Both the position numbers and the translations under genes were made by a program. This document shows positions 8,733 through 17,694 of a stretch of 60,732 nt of DNA, one piece after another (the stretch's first letter is position 1; every line of letters starts with the position of its first letter). Origin of the DNA: REEB470 sp032117095 (GTDB lineage Bacteria; Bacillota; Bacilli; Paenibacillales; YIM-B00363). Below the pieces are notes generated by a model. It was not told the origin of the DNA and searched no databases. It was given only the letters and a program-made list of their open reading frames with translations. The DNA is taken from assembly GCA_032117095.1 (NCBI GenBank), contig JAULZZ010000035.1, positions 1 through 60,732 of the forward strand, read 5' to 3'.

Positions 8733-10106
8733 TTAGTGAGAAGGGAGTTTGATTTGGTCGCGTAAGGTTTGTAGGGCATGGTGTAAATCGCGATCGCGTT
8801 CGACCATCTCGGTGATTTTTTCACATGCATGCAATACAGTCGTATGGTCTCTGCCACCGAATGCTTCCCCAATTTTTGGCAAAGAACAATCCGTAAGTTC
8901 CCGCGATAAAAACATAGCGATTTGACGAGGGAAAGAAATACTTCGCGTGCGTTTTCGTGCTTTGAAGTCTTCTGATTCAATGTTGTAATACGAGGCGACG
9001 CACTGCTGAATATCACGAATCGACACGGTTCGGCTACGCGCTTGCGAAACGATGTCTTTGAGTGCTTCGGCGACAAGCGGAACGTCAATGTCTTGATTGA
9101 CGAGCGAGGAATAGGCGACAACCCGGATCAATGCGCCTTCGAGTTCGCGAATGTTCGTATCGATTTGGCTGGCCATGTACATCATCGCTTCATTGGGAAT
9201 GGTCAGTTGCTCTGATTTTGCTTTTTTTCGTAGGATGGCAATGCGTGTTTCTAAATCAGGAGGCTGAATATCGGTGATAAGACCCCATTCAAAACGAGAA
9301 CGCAAGCGGTCTTCAAGCGTTGGAATTTCTTTTGGGGGACGATCGCTTGAAATCACGATTTGTTTGCGTTGTTCGTGTAACGTGTTGAACGTATGAAAAA
9401 ATTCTTCTTGTGTTTGTTCTTTTTTGGCTAAAAATTGAATATCATCGATAAGCAAGATGTCAATATTGCGGTATTTGTTGCGAAACGATTCTCCGCGATT
9501 GTCGCGGATGGCATTAATAAATTCATTGGTGAATTTTTCGGAAGAAATATAAAGGATACGCATGTTGTTATGGTGTTGGGAGATGTGGTGGCCAATCGCA
9601 TGCATAAGATGAGTTTTCCCTAAGCCAACGCCACCATAGATAAATAGCGGATTGTATGCTTGGGCAGGCGTTTCGGATACGGCTAAAGAAGCTGCATGCG
9701 CAAATCGATTGTTTGATCCGATGACAAACTTGTCAAATGTGTACTTTGTATTGAGCATGGCAGGAGAAGTGCGCGAGGGCGTTACGATCTCACGAATGGG
9801 TGGATTATGTGTCCGCAGTGGAGCAGATACCGTCGGAGTCGGCGGAGAAAGGTACTCTTCTCGATTGACGACTTGTACTTCTGCAGGTGCACCAATGCAT
9901 GCCGATAGTGTGTCGGTGATGAGGTGGTAAAAACGATTCTCAATCCACTCTTGGGTAAAGCGAGAAGGAGCGATCACTTGAAAGACGTGATCTGATTGTT
10001 GGACGGCTTCTGTTTCCTTTAGCCACATATCAAAGCTAGATTGGTGGACGCGGGTCTGAAGGACTTCTAACACATGGTCCCATAAGTTGGTCGTATACGC
10101 ATTCAA
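8733..10106 (-). CDS. dnaA: chromosomal replication initiator DnaA
   Basis: AAA+ initiator protein of 457 aa that binds DnaA boxes and opens oriC. Domain I covers about residues 1-85, a short variable linker (SPPTPTVSAPLR) forms domain II, and the AAA+ domain has Walker A GGVGLGKTH and Walker B LLIDDIQFL. Domain IV has the DnaA signature GGRDHTTVLHACEKI, which contacts the 9-mer box. The start is a TTG at 10106 with AAGGAG about 10 bases upstream; the ATG two codons in is out of frame. It is flanked by the two oriC regions, as in B. subtilis. Confidence 0.97.
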   Translation of the reverse strand: MNAYTTNLWDHVLEVLQTRVHQSSFDMWLKETEAVQQSDHVFQVIAPSRFTQEWIENRFYHLITDTLSACIGAPAEVQVVNREEYLSPPTPTVSAPLRTHNPPIREIVTPSRTSPAMLNTKYTFDKFVIGSNNRFAHAASLAVSETPAQAYNPLFIYGGVGLGKTHLMHAIGHHISQHHNNMRILYISSEKFTNEFINAIRDNRGESFRNKYRNIDILLIDDIQFLAKKEQTQEEFFHTFNTLHEQRKQIVISSDRPPKEIPTLEDRLRSRFEWGLITDIQPPDLETRIAILRKKAKSEQLTIPNEAMMYMASQIDTNIRELEGALIRVVAYSSLVNQDIDVPLVAEALKDIVSQARSRTVSIRDIQQCVASYYNIESEDFKARKRTRSISFPRQIAMFLSRELTDCSLPKIGEAFGGRDHTTVLHACEKITEMVERDRDLHHALQTLRDQIKLPSH

Positions 10107-10813
10107 ACCGAGTTCACTCCTTGTAACAAGTCAATTGCATCGTTCGTTGTGAAAAAGCTGTGGAAAGAAAAAGAAAGGGTTTTGAGGATAAAGCGGGGTA
10201 CAGGGGATATGTTCAAAAAAGTTATCCACAACCTGTTGATAATACGGGGGATAAGTAAAGTTATCCACAACAAAGTCCTTCATCACTATATCAAAAACAA
10301 CCGCATATCGCAACAAGATATGCGACGTATTCACATCATACGACATCATCTGACAAAGTTATTAACATGTTCGTGCATTGAGGAAAACCTGTGCAAAAAA
10401 AGTTGAATGTTGTGGATATACTTCCTGAGAACGGGGAAGCACTACGGATGACAACTCATTTTTCCAGAAGGAAATGCACACCATCCACAATGTTGTGGAC
10501 AGAAAGATCAACAATAAGAACAAGGAAAAATTGGTATTTTTATCCTATTTTGTATGCATGGTAGAAAAGACATCATACAAAGAAAATGCTCTTCAAAACA
10601 AAATGAAACCCGATGCTACAAAATGAAAAAGGGAGTAATAAGTATTAAATTACAAAAAATGGAAAACATGAAAAACACGGCTTATCAATAAATGTTCACG
10701 AGAAAAGGATACAAATTTGTTTACATCGAAAATAAATAAAGGATTTTTAGGGGGAGTGGCGGGACTTTTTCGGATGGTTGTATAACTTGTGGATAAGTTG
10801 TGGTTTCGTACAC
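10107..10813. other. oriC: oriC DnaA-box region between dnaA and rpmH
   Basis: A stretch of more than 700 bases with no gene, AT-rich in its right half (about 10500-10740). Perfect DnaA boxes TTATCCACA lie at 10222-10230 and 10261-10269, and TGTGGATAA at 10788-10796. One-mismatch boxes lie at 10411-10419 (TGTGGATAT), with further TCCACA/TGTGGA half-sites around 10480-10500. It is the upstream half of the bipartite origin (incA/incB-like), and the divergent gene orientation (dnaA leftward, rpmH rightward) fits bidirectional replication starting here. Confidence 0.85.
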
Positions 10814-10843
10814 TTGACGAGCGAGAACGTGATCAGGTATAAT
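10814..10843 (+). promoter_or_regulatory. rpmH promoter
   Basis: A -35 TTGACG (10814-10819), an 18-base spacer and a perfect -10 TATAAT (10838-10843). It points at rpmH, leaving a leader of about 115 bases that contains a family C repeat. A DnaA box (10788-10796) lies just upstream. Confidence 0.75.
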
Positions 10844-10859
10844 CTTGCAATGTGAGTAA

Positions 10860-10923
10860 AGGGTTCCTCAAACAAGTTTTTTGTTCGTGTTTGTGGATAT
10901 GATGTGCTTTATAGAGGCGCCCT
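10860..10923 (+). repeat. family C repeat, short copy (rpmH leader)
   Basis: Begins AGGGTTCCTC and ends TTTATAGAGGCGCCCT. The right half (GTTTTTTG...GATGT...TTTATAGAGG) matches the full-length copy at 45480-45580, while the left half is shortened. It lies in the untranslated leader of rpmH. The sequence TTTGTGGATAT inside it (box at 10892-10900) resembles a DnaA box. Confidence 0.55.
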
Positions 10924-10967
10924 AAAAAAAGAGAACATACGGTTTTTTAGTAGGAAGGGGTTTATCG

Positions 10968-11102
10968 ATGAGACCGACATTTCGCCCGAATGTGCGCAAG
11001 CGCAAAAAAGTACACGGCTTCCGTAAGCGGATGAGCGCAAAAAATGGACGTCGCGTGTTAGCAGCAAGGCGCCGCAAGGGACGTAAGATCATTAGTGCAT
11101 AA
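10968..11102 (+). CDS. rpmH: 50S ribosomal protein L34
   Basis: A 44-aa, very basic protein beginning MRPTFRPNVRKRKKVHGFRK and ending GRKIISA, the full L34 of the large ribosomal subunit. The family normally starts MKRTFQPN; here the second residue is Arg. It has its own promoter (10814-10843) and a terminator directly after it. It is the first gene of the rightward arm. Confidence 0.96.
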   Translation: MRPTFRPNVRKRKKVHGFRKRMSAKNGRRVLAARRRKGRKIISA

Positions 11103-11120
11103 TATTCATCAAAAAAGAGG

Positions 11121-11150
11121 AGACCACTAGACAGGAGAGTGGTCTTTTTT
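11121..11150 (+). terminator. rho-independent terminator after rpmH
   Basis: Perfect 8-bp stem AGACCACT (11121-11128) / AGTGGTCT (11138-11145), followed by a T-run (11146-11150). It lies 19 bases after the rpmH stop and separates rpmH from rnpA. Confidence 0.85.
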
Positions 11151-11266
11151 GTTCCCATTTTGTTTTGCATCACGCACGTGCGAGGCGATGCTGTTTTTTT
11201 GCTACAGGGGCGTTGCGATAACCCCGATTTGCGAAAAAATTCAGGAAAACGTAGAGGGGGGACATC

Positions 11267-11620
11267 ATGAAGCGCATGTTGCGCTTGCGCAAAAGATCAG
11301 ATTTTAATAAAGTATTTCGTCACGGGAAGTCGGTCGCCAATGGGCAATTCGTACTTCATTTTCGTCGTGTTCGCACAGGGGTGCCGTTTCGTTTTGGGAT
11401 ATCGGCAAGTAAAAAAGTAGGGAACGCTGTGACACGAAACCGTATACGTCGGCGGATCAAAGAAATTGTACGTCATTTTGAAGGAAGCATCGTGTCTCCT
11501 GCGGACATTGTATGTATTGTACGGAAAAGCGCCGTTCCTTTGGAATATGCAGCCTTGGAACGCAGTGTATTGCATATTTTGCATCGGGCAAAGTTGTTGC
11601 ATCCAGCGAAAAAACAATGA
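11267..11620 (+). CDS. rnpA: ribonuclease P protein component
   Basis: A 117-aa basic protein that assists the RNase P RNA in removing 5' leaders from pre-tRNAs. The RNR signature GNAVTRNRIRRRIKE (about residues 51-65) is intact, as is the N-terminal LRKRSDFNKVFRHG. The start ATG follows GAGGGGGG. An rpmH terminator separates it from rpmH, so it probably uses its own promoter. Confidence 0.95.
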   Translation: MKRMLRLRKRSDFNKVFRHGKSVANGQFVLHFRRVRTGVPFRFGISASKKVGNAVTRNRIRRRIKEIVRHFEGSIVSPADIVCIVRKSAVPLEYAALERSVLHILHRAKLLHPAKKQ

Positions 11621-11657
11621 AACACGGAGGAGTGCATTCCCAACGCATCGGGCAGTT

Positions 11658-11686
11658 TTCATTCAACATGTAAATCGTGTTATAAT
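11658..11686 (+). promoter_or_regulatory. candidate yidC promoter
   Basis: TTCATT (11658-11663), 17-base spacer, perfect TATAAT (11681-11686), between rnpA and yidC. The -35 is weak. It would give a short leader before the GTG start at 11718. Confidence 0.45.
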
Positions 11687-11717
11687 GAGCGCAGTTTATT
11701 TGGGGAGGACACGTACA

Positions 11718-12461
11718 GTGCGCATTTATTACAATAAAAGGGTTTTATTCTTGGGACTTGGTTTTATTGCGTTGGTGATGTTGACGGGATGTAGTGCAAC
11801 GTTGGATTACAACATCGATCGTACGCAATGGTGGAATTATTATGGCGTAGGGCCGTTGTCCGATTTAATTGACTTTTTGGCATCGTGGATGAACAATCAG
11901 TACGGATGGGCGATCTTGATTCTCACGGTGATGATCCGTCTTGTCATTTTTCCATTGACATTAAAGCAATATCAATCTACGAAACAAGCCCGCATCTTTC
12001 GTCCCGAGTTAGTTGAAATCCAAAAAAAGTACAAAGCGGATCCCGCCAAACTACGCGAAGAAATGATGAAATTGTACCAAAAGCACGGAGTAAACCCGAT
12101 GGGGGGTTGTTTGCCGATGCTTGTACAAATGCCCATTTTGTTTGCACTGTACCATGCGATACTAGGAAATGACCATATTCGGGACCATGATTTTCTATGG
12201 TTGCAACTCGGAGAAGCTGACCCTTTCTATATTTTGCCGATTGTTGCAGCCGTGACGACGTTTTTACAACAAGAAATGATGAAATCGCAAATTCCAGCGA
12301 ACATGCAAACGATTATGTTGATTTTTCCTGTGATGATTTTCGTTGTCTCCTTAAATTTCCCTTCTGCGCTCGTGTTGTATTGGGTGTATAGTAATCTTAT
12401 TACCATCGTACAAAACTACTTTTTGTACCGCAACGACAAAGACACAAAAGTGCCAGCATAA
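11718..12461 (+). CDS. yidC: membrane protein insertase YidC/SpoIIIJ
   Basis: A 247-aa Oxa1-family insertase that places proteins into the cytoplasmic membrane, alone or with Sec. The N-terminus is a lipoprotein signal: hydrophobic stretch then LTGCSA (lipobox, Cys about residue 24). Five membrane segments follow, with YidC-typical sequences GWAILILTVMIRLVIFPLTLKQ, MGGCLPMLVQMPILFALY and the C-terminal LYWVYSNLITIVQNYF, each given here as short fragments. The start is GTG with GGGGAGG 10 bases upstream; the reading frame itself extends further back. In Bacillus the next gene is jag; here it is absent and a terminator follows. Confidence 0.93.
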   Translation: MRIYYNKRVLFLGLGFIALVMLTGCSATLDYNIDRTQWWNYYGVGPLSDLIDFLASWMNNQYGWAILILTVMIRLVIFPLTLKQYQSTKQARIFRPELVEIQKKYKADPAKLREEMMKLYQKHGVNPMGGCLPMLVQMPILFALYHAILGNDHIRDHDFLWLQLGEADPFYILPIVAAVTTFLQQEMMKSQIPANMQTIMLIFPVMIFVVSLNFPSALVLYWVYSNLITIVQNYFLYRNDKDTKVPA

Positions 12462-12487
12462 ATACGAATTATTTTTTCAATACAAGT

Positions 12488-12528
12488 CCCCTTTTCAATA
12501 CAAGTCCCCTATGAGGAAAAGGGTTTTT
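12488..12528 (+). terminator. rho-independent terminator after yidC
   Basis: Stem CCCTTTTC (12489-12496) / GAAAAGGG (12516-12523), then TTTTT. A direct repeat TTTCAATACAAGTCCCC overlaps the left arm. It closes the yidC unit at the place where jag would usually start. Confidence 0.7.
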
Positions 12529-12620
12529 CTTTGTCGCAAAGGGAATCGATTGTGCATGTGTTTTCAATGTGCGATTTCTTATAAAAAATACAACCATTTG
12601 AACGTGTGCGGAGGTGCCCC

Positions 12621-13997
12621 ATGCTAGACGATACGATCGCCGCAGTAGTGACGCCTCGTGGAGAAGGGGGCGTTGCGATCATCCGTGTGAGTGGGAAAAG
12701 GGCAGTGAGCGCAGTCGCAGCGATTTTTCGTTCAAAAACACCACTGACAGAAGTTCCTACACATACGATACATTACGGGCACATTGTCGATGATCAGGGC
12801 AAACGTATTGAGGAAGTACTCGTTGCGGTCATGCGCGCTCCTCGTTCGTATACGTGCGAGGACGTTGTCGAAGTGAATTGCCACGGGGGGATGGTTGCGA
12901 GTACGCGTGTGTTACAAACCATTCTGTTACAAGATGTGCGAATAGCACAACCCGGCGAATTTACGAAGCGAGCGTTTTTGCACGGAAGGATTGATTTGAC
13001 GCAAGCCGAAGCGGTGATGGATGTGATCCGTGCCCGGTCAGAGCGGGCGCATGTCATCTCGCTCAAACAGTTGGAAGGGTCTTTGGCACGTTGCATTTCT
13101 CCGATACGCCGAACTTTACTCGACACAATCGCACATGTAGAAGTGAACATCGATTATCCCGAACACGACGTTGCGCACGTCACTTATGCAATGGTCATGC
13201 GCTGTTGCACGGAGACAGTTGCGCAGATTACACAACTTTTATGCACCGCAAAAGAAGGCGCCGTGCTCCGCGAAGGATTGACCACAGCGATTATCGGGCG
13301 ACCGAATGTGGGAAAGTCTTCGTTACTCAATGCGCTAGCCCAATCCAATCGGGCGATCGTCACAAACATTCCTGGCACGACACGAGATGTCATCTCCGAA
13401 AATGTCACGGTTGCATCGATCCCTCTTACGCTGCTTGACACCGCAGGAATTCGTGAAGCTGCCGACCTTGTAGAACAATATGGGATCGAACGTGCGCAGC
13501 AAGTACGCGAGGAGGCGCAGTTGGTATTGCTTGTGTTAGATCGGAGTCAGCCACTCGCCGCAAATGAAAAACAATGGATGTTATCGTTACGCGGTCGTGC
13601 TGTCGTCGTCGTCCTAAACAAAGCTGACCTTGTACCACAACTCGATGCGCAGGAGATACAACAGTACTTGCCCGATGCGCCGTGCGTATGTGTGTCACTT
13701 CTTCACCCCCCTCAAGGAATTGCACAATTGGGGACAGCGATTGCCGATGTTTTTGCACTCGGGGCACCAGCAACCGACGATATCACGGTCGTCAGCAATG
13801 TACGCCAAATTCACTTGTTGCGCCAAGCAAAAGAAAGTATACTGCGCGCCATGGAGGCGGTACAACAGCAAATGCCCCCATCATTGATCCAGATTGATTT
13901 GCATGATGCGTGGCAAAGTCTCGGGGAAATCATCGGCGATACGAATAGTGAGGCGTTACTCGACCATATTTTTTCACAGTTTTGCTTGGGGAAATAA
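12621..13997 (+). CDS. mnmE: tRNA modification GTPase MnmE
   Basis: About 458 aa. With MnmG it installs the aminomethyl-type modification on U34 of certain tRNAs. Visible features: N-terminal formyl-THF-binding domain (DTIAAVVTPRGEGGVAIIR), the G1 motif GRPNVGKSSLLN, G2/G3 region GTTRD and DTAGI, G4 NKAD, and the C-terminal CLGK motif with the essential cysteine. The start ATG has GGAGGTG only four bases upstream; a GTG at 12606 is the alternative. It stands just upstream of mnmG, the usual order. Confidence 0.96.
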   Translation: MLDDTIAAVVTPRGEGGVAIIRVSGKRAVSAVAAIFRSKTPLTEVPTHTIHYGHIVDDQGKRIEEVLVAVMRAPRSYTCEDVVEVNCHGGMVASTRVLQTILLQDVRIAQPGEFTKRAFLHGRIDLTQAEAVMDVIRARSERAHVISLKQLEGSLARCISPIRRTLLDTIAHVEVNIDYPEHDVAHVTYAMVMRCCTETVAQITQLLCTAKEGAVLREGLTTAIIGRPNVGKSSLLNALAQSNRAIVTNIPGTTRDVISENVTVASIPLTLLDTAGIREAADLVEQYGIERAQQVREEAQLVLLVLDRSQPLAANEKQWMLSLRGRAVVVVLNKADLVPQLDAQEIQQYLPDAPCVCVSLLHPPQGIAQLGTAIADVFALGAPATDDITVVSNVRQIHLLRQAKESILRAMEAVQQQMPPSLIQIDLHDAWQSLGEIIGDTNSEALLDHIFSQFCLGK

Positions 13998-14115
13998 CAA
14001 CCGATGGGGGAGAAATTTTTCATTCCAAGAAATGGAACAATAAAAGTACCAAATGATCGGTATAGCGATAGAGAGACGGCATGAGGGCACATGCGTGAAG
14101 GAGGGAGAAACCCAC

Positions 14116-16020
14116 ATGAGTGGCTATGAGGCAGGAGGATATGATGTGATCGTCATTGGGGCTGGACACGCAGGCTGTGAAGCAGCACTGGCGGCGGCAC
14201 GAATGGGCTGTGAGACGCTCGTTTTAACGATTAATTTGGACATGGTTGCTTTTATGCCGTGCAATCCATCGATTGGTGGTCCAGCAAAGGGGCATGTTGT
14301 GCGGGAAATTGATGCGTTGGGGGGGGAAATGGGGCGCAATATCGACCGTACGTTCATCCAGATGCGGATGCTCAATACAGGGAAAGGCCCTGCGGTACAA
14401 GCACTTCGCGCCCAAGCGGATAAAGCGCAATACCAACTCACCATGAAAGAAACGCTGGAAAAAACAAACCATATTACCTTAAAACAAGCAGTCGTGGAGC
14501 GACTATTGATAGAACAACAACGTTGCGTAGGATGCATCACATTGACAGGAGCGACGTATCGGGCGAAAGCAGTCGTGTTGACGACAGGAACGTATTTGCG
14601 CGGAAAAGTGATCATGGGCGAAGTCATGTATGAAAGTGGTCCCAACAATCAACGTCCCTCGGTGACACTTGCGGAACATCTCGCCGAAATCGGATTTGAT
14701 TTGGTGCGGTTTAAGACCGGAACGCCCCCGCGGGTACACAAAGATTCCTTAGATTTCGGGAAAATGGACATCCAGCCAGGGGATGAAAAATTCAAAACTT
14801 TCTCGCACGAAACGACAACACTGCCCACACACCCACAGTTGCCTTGTTGGTTGACGTATACGTCTGAGGATACACACGAAGTGATTCGCTCCCAATTGCA
14901 CCGTGCCCCCATGTTTTCTGGAGTGATAGAGGGGACGGGACCTCGTTATTGCCCCTCGATCGAGGACAAAATCGTTCGTTTTGCAGACAAGTCACAACAT
15001 CAGCTTTTTTTGGAGCCCGAAGGAAGGGACACCGTGGAATATTACGTACAGGGATTGTCCACGAGTATGCCAGAAGAAATACAACTGCAGATCCTACGTA
15101 CCATTCCAGGGATGGAACGTGTGGTGATGATGCGGACGGGATATGCCATCGAATACGATGCGATCGTCCCCACACAACTGTGGCCTTCTTTGGAGACAAA
15201 GCGGTTGCCTGGACTGTTTACGGCAGGGCAGATCAATGGGACATCTGGGTATGAAGAGGCGGCGGGTCAAGGCATTATGGCAGGGATCAATGCGGCCCGA
15301 TATGTCCAGCACAAAGAACCTATCGTATTGGGGAGAAACGAGGCGTATATTGGAGTTTTAATTGACGATTTGGTTACGAAGGGCACTGCTGAACCGTATC
15401 GGTTACTCACGTCACGGGCGGAATATCGATTGCTACTGCGCCAAGACAATGCAGACTTACGGTTGACGGAAATCGGGCATCAGATTGGGCTCATTGATGC
15501 GGTGCGGTACGCACGTTTTTGTCAAAAAAGAAAACAAATCGAAGCAGAAATAAAGCGGTTGCAGACGACGAACATTGTGCCAAATCCGCATGTACAAGCC
15601 ATTTTGCAAGAGGCTGGCGCCACACCTTTGACACAACCCGTATACGCCGCCCTGTTGTTGCGTCGTCCCGAAATGACGTATGCACGGGTCGCACAAATCA
15701 CTCCGACGGCAGAGGCGTTGTCCGAAGAGGTGCAAGAACAAGTAGAAATCCAAATCAAATACGGAGGCTATATTGAAAAACAGTGGCTTCAGGTCGAGCG
15801 ACTGTTGAAAATGGAATCCAAGCGCATTCCGGCAGACATTGACTACATGTGTGTGGGAGGGTTGGCATCCGAAGCGAAAGAAAAGCTCAACCATATTCGT
15901 CCTTTGACGATCGGACAAGCTTCGCGTATCGCAGGCGTGACGCCGGCGGATGTTTCCATTTTGTTGGTGTACATGACGCAGTACAATCGGGTCGTGGCGC
16001 AACGGAGTGAGCACCGATGA
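14116..16020 (+). CDS. mnmG: tRNA uridine-5-carboxymethylaminomethyl modification protein MnmG
   Basis: FAD-dependent partner of MnmE, 634 aa. The dinucleotide-binding motif is VIGAGHAGCEAALAAARMG near the N-terminus; further conserved segments are MPCNPSIGGPAKGH, TGTYLRGK and GQINGTSGYEEAAGQG. The start ATG at 14116 is preceded by GGAGGGAG, and the upstream in-frame extension to 14053 has no family similarity. The stop overlaps the rsmG start (ATGA), so the two are translationally coupled. Confidence 0.96.
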   Translation: MSGYEAGGYDVIVIGAGHAGCEAALAAARMGCETLVLTINLDMVAFMPCNPSIGGPAKGHVVREIDALGGEMGRNIDRTFIQMRMLNTGKGPAVQALRAQADKAQYQLTMKETLEKTNHITLKQAVVERLLIEQQRCVGCITLTGATYRAKAVVLTTGTYLRGKVIMGEVMYESGPNNQRPSVTLAEHLAEIGFDLVRFKTGTPPRVHKDSLDFGKMDIQPGDEKFKTFSHETTTLPTHPQLPCWLTYTSEDTHEVIRSQLHRAPMFSGVIEGTGPRYCPSIEDKIVRFADKSQHQLFLEPEGRDTVEYYVQGLSTSMPEEIQLQILRTIPGMERVVMMRTGYAIEYDAIVPTQLWPSLETKRLPGLFTAGQINGTSGYEEAAGQGIMAGINAARYVQHKEPIVLGRNEAYIGVLIDDLVTKGTAEPYRLLTSRAEYRLLLRQDNADLRLTEIGHQIGLIDAVRYARFCQKRKQIEAEIKRLQTTNIVPNPHVQAILQEAGATPLTQPVYAALLLRRPEMTYARVAQITPTAEALSEEVQEQVEIQIKYGGYIEKQWLQVERLLKMESKRIPADIDYMCVGGLASEAKEKLNHIRPLTIGQASRIAGVTPADVSILLVYMTQYNRVVAQRSEHR

Positions 16021-16736
16021 CTGCGCAAGAACGATTCTTGCGTGAAGCGTTGTTGGCAACAGGAATCGCCGTCACCGAGGAACAGCAGGCACAGTTTGAC
16101 GCATATTATCGCTTGTTGATAGACTGGAATGAACGAATGAACTTAACGACCATTGTCGATCGTGCCGAAGTGTACGAAAAACATTTTTACGACAGTGCCA
16201 CCTTGGTTAAAGCCACGACGTTTGGTCCAGAAATGCGGTGTTTAGATATCGGATCGGGGGCTGGATTCCCCGCGATTCCTCTGGCGATATTGTTCCCACA
16301 CGTGCACATGACGATGATCGAATCAACGGGGAAGCGCATCTCTTTTTTGAAAGTCGCCTGCCAAACGTTGCAACTTGCACGGTGCACCTTGGTGCATGGA
16401 CGTGCCGAAGAAATGGCGCATGTGCAGAAACTGCGGGAGTCGTTCGACGTGGTAACTGCACGGGCAGTCGCCAAGATGCCTTATCTGGTGGAATGCGGAC
16501 TGCCGTTTGTCCGTGTAGGCGGGAATTTCGTCGCTATGAAAGGAACAGACGGCGTCACGGAGATGCACCAAGCGCAACGGGCGATTGCGTGTTGCGGGGG
16601 CGGGGTGGCAAGGGCTATCGCCTTTGCACTGCCGATTTCACAGGCGACGCGTCAACTCATCGTCGTTCCCAAAGTACAGCAAACGCCAAAACAATATCCA
16701 CGAACACAAGCTTTATTAAAGAAAAACCCGCTTTGA
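16017..16736 (+). CDS. rsmG: 16S rRNA (guanine-N7)-methyltransferase RsmG
   Basis: A 239-aa SAM-dependent methyltransferase for G527 (E. coli numbering) of 16S rRNA. The SAM-binding loop is CLDIGSGAGFPAIPLAI, preceded by WNERMNLTTI, both typical for GidB/RsmG; later VTARAVAKM matches the family. It overlaps mnmG by 4 bases. A parS site follows 5 bases after the stop codon. Confidence 0.95.
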   Translation: MTAQERFLREALLATGIAVTEEQQAQFDAYYRLLIDWNERMNLTTIVDRAEVYEKHFYDSATLVKATTFGPEMRCLDIGSGAGFPAIPLAILFPHVHMTMIESTGKRISFLKVACQTLQLARCTLVHGRAEEMAHVQKLRESFDVVTARAVAKMPYLVECGLPFVRVGGNFVAMKGTDGVTEMHQAQRAIACCGGGVARAIAFALPISQATRQLIVVPKVQQTPKQYPRTQALLKKNPL

Positions 16737-16741
16737 GAAAA

Positions 16742-16757
16742 TGTTTCACGTGAAACA
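16742..16757. promoter_or_regulatory. parS centromere site
   Basis: TGTTTCACGTGAAACA, a perfect 16-bp palindrome that matches the ParB/Spo0J-binding parS consensus (TGTTnCACGTGnAACA). It sits between rsmG and noc, about 6.6 kb to the right of dnaA, close to the parB gene. Confidence 0.95.
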
Positions 16758-16816
16758 TGCGCAGTCGTGACAACCAGACGCCCGTAAGGCGATTACGGCA
16801 AGGGAGAGAGTACCGG

Positions 16817-17671
16817 ATGAAAGAACAATTGCATCGTTTTTTTGGGCGTACAGAGAAATCAGCGCACGAAGAAGTCAAGTCATTGCCACTCGGCGAAATC
16901 GTAGCGAGCCCTTTTCAACCACGCGACGAGGTAGATGAGCAAAAAATAGAGGATTTGAGCCTTTCGTTCAAGACGCATGGGGTAATCCAGCCGATTATCG
17001 TGCGATTGCGCGAGGGGAAATACGAGCTCATTGCGGGAGAACGGCGGTTTCGTGCGGCAGTGAAGCTGGGATGGGAGACGATCCCCGGAATCGTCAGGGA
17101 AATGTCCGATCCCCAAGCTGCATCCACCGCCCTCATTGAAAATTTGCAACGCGAAGACCTCACACCTCTCGAAGAAGCTCAAGCATACGCACAACTGATG
17201 GAGTTGCATGCGCTGACACAAGAAAGTTTGGCGCAACGTTTGGGGAAAAGTCAGTCGGCCGTCGCGAATAAGATCCGGTTGTTACAGCTCAGTGAGCCGG
17301 TGAAAGAAGCTTTGCAACAACGTCGGATTACAGAAAGACATGCGCGATCGTTACTGGCGCTTACAGAAATCACCGACCAACAAGCGGTATTGCAAGACAT
17401 ATTAAAATATGAATTGAATGTAAAACAAACGGAAATGCGTATTAAACAAGCCATTGCACATAAAAATGAACTAGACACCGAGGAAGCGAAAAAACCAGTT
17501 CGAACGGTATATTCCAAAGACGTGCGCTTAGCGGTCAATACCGTGCGGCAATCGATCCAAATGGTGCAACAGACAGGGATGAAAGTAGAAACAACGGAAG
17601 AAGAATACGAGGACCGGATCGAAATCATCATCCGTATCCCCAAAAATGTTCCTCGACCTACGACCACATGA
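16817..17671 (+). CDS. noc: nucleoid occlusion protein Noc
   Basis: A 284-aa ParB-family protein. It starts MKEQLHRFFGRTEK, close to the N-terminal amphipathic helix by which Noc binds the membrane. The ParB N-terminal domain carries IAGERRFRAAVKLGW and the CTP-contacting ENLQREDLTPLEEAQAY, and the helix-turn-helix has ESLAQRLGKSQSAVANKIRL (about residues 138-158). Noc keeps FtsZ from dividing over the nucleoid. It precedes soj-spo0J, the normal order in Bacillales. It is told from Spo0J by position and by the N-terminus; I see no obvious Noc-binding site. Confidence 0.9.
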   Translation: MKEQLHRFFGRTEKSAHEEVKSLPLGEIVASPFQPRDEVDEQKIEDLSLSFKTHGVIQPIIVRLREGKYELIAGERRFRAAVKLGWETIPGIVREMSDPQAASTALIENLQREDLTPLEEAQAYAQLMELHALTQESLAQRLGKSQSAVANKIRLLQLSEPVKEALQQRRITERHARSLLALTEITDQQAVLQDILKYELNVKQTEMRIKQAIAHKNELDTEEAKKPVRTVYSKDVRLAVNTVRQSIQMVQQTGMKVETTEEEYEDRIEIIIRIPKNVPRPTTT

Positions 17672-17694
17672 AAGTACATAAGGAGGAACAACGC

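Noticed and set aside
10131..10406. Frames of 72 and 85 codons in the oriC spacer.
   Set aside because: They lie across DnaA boxes in AT-rich sequence, with no ribosome-binding site and no similarity.
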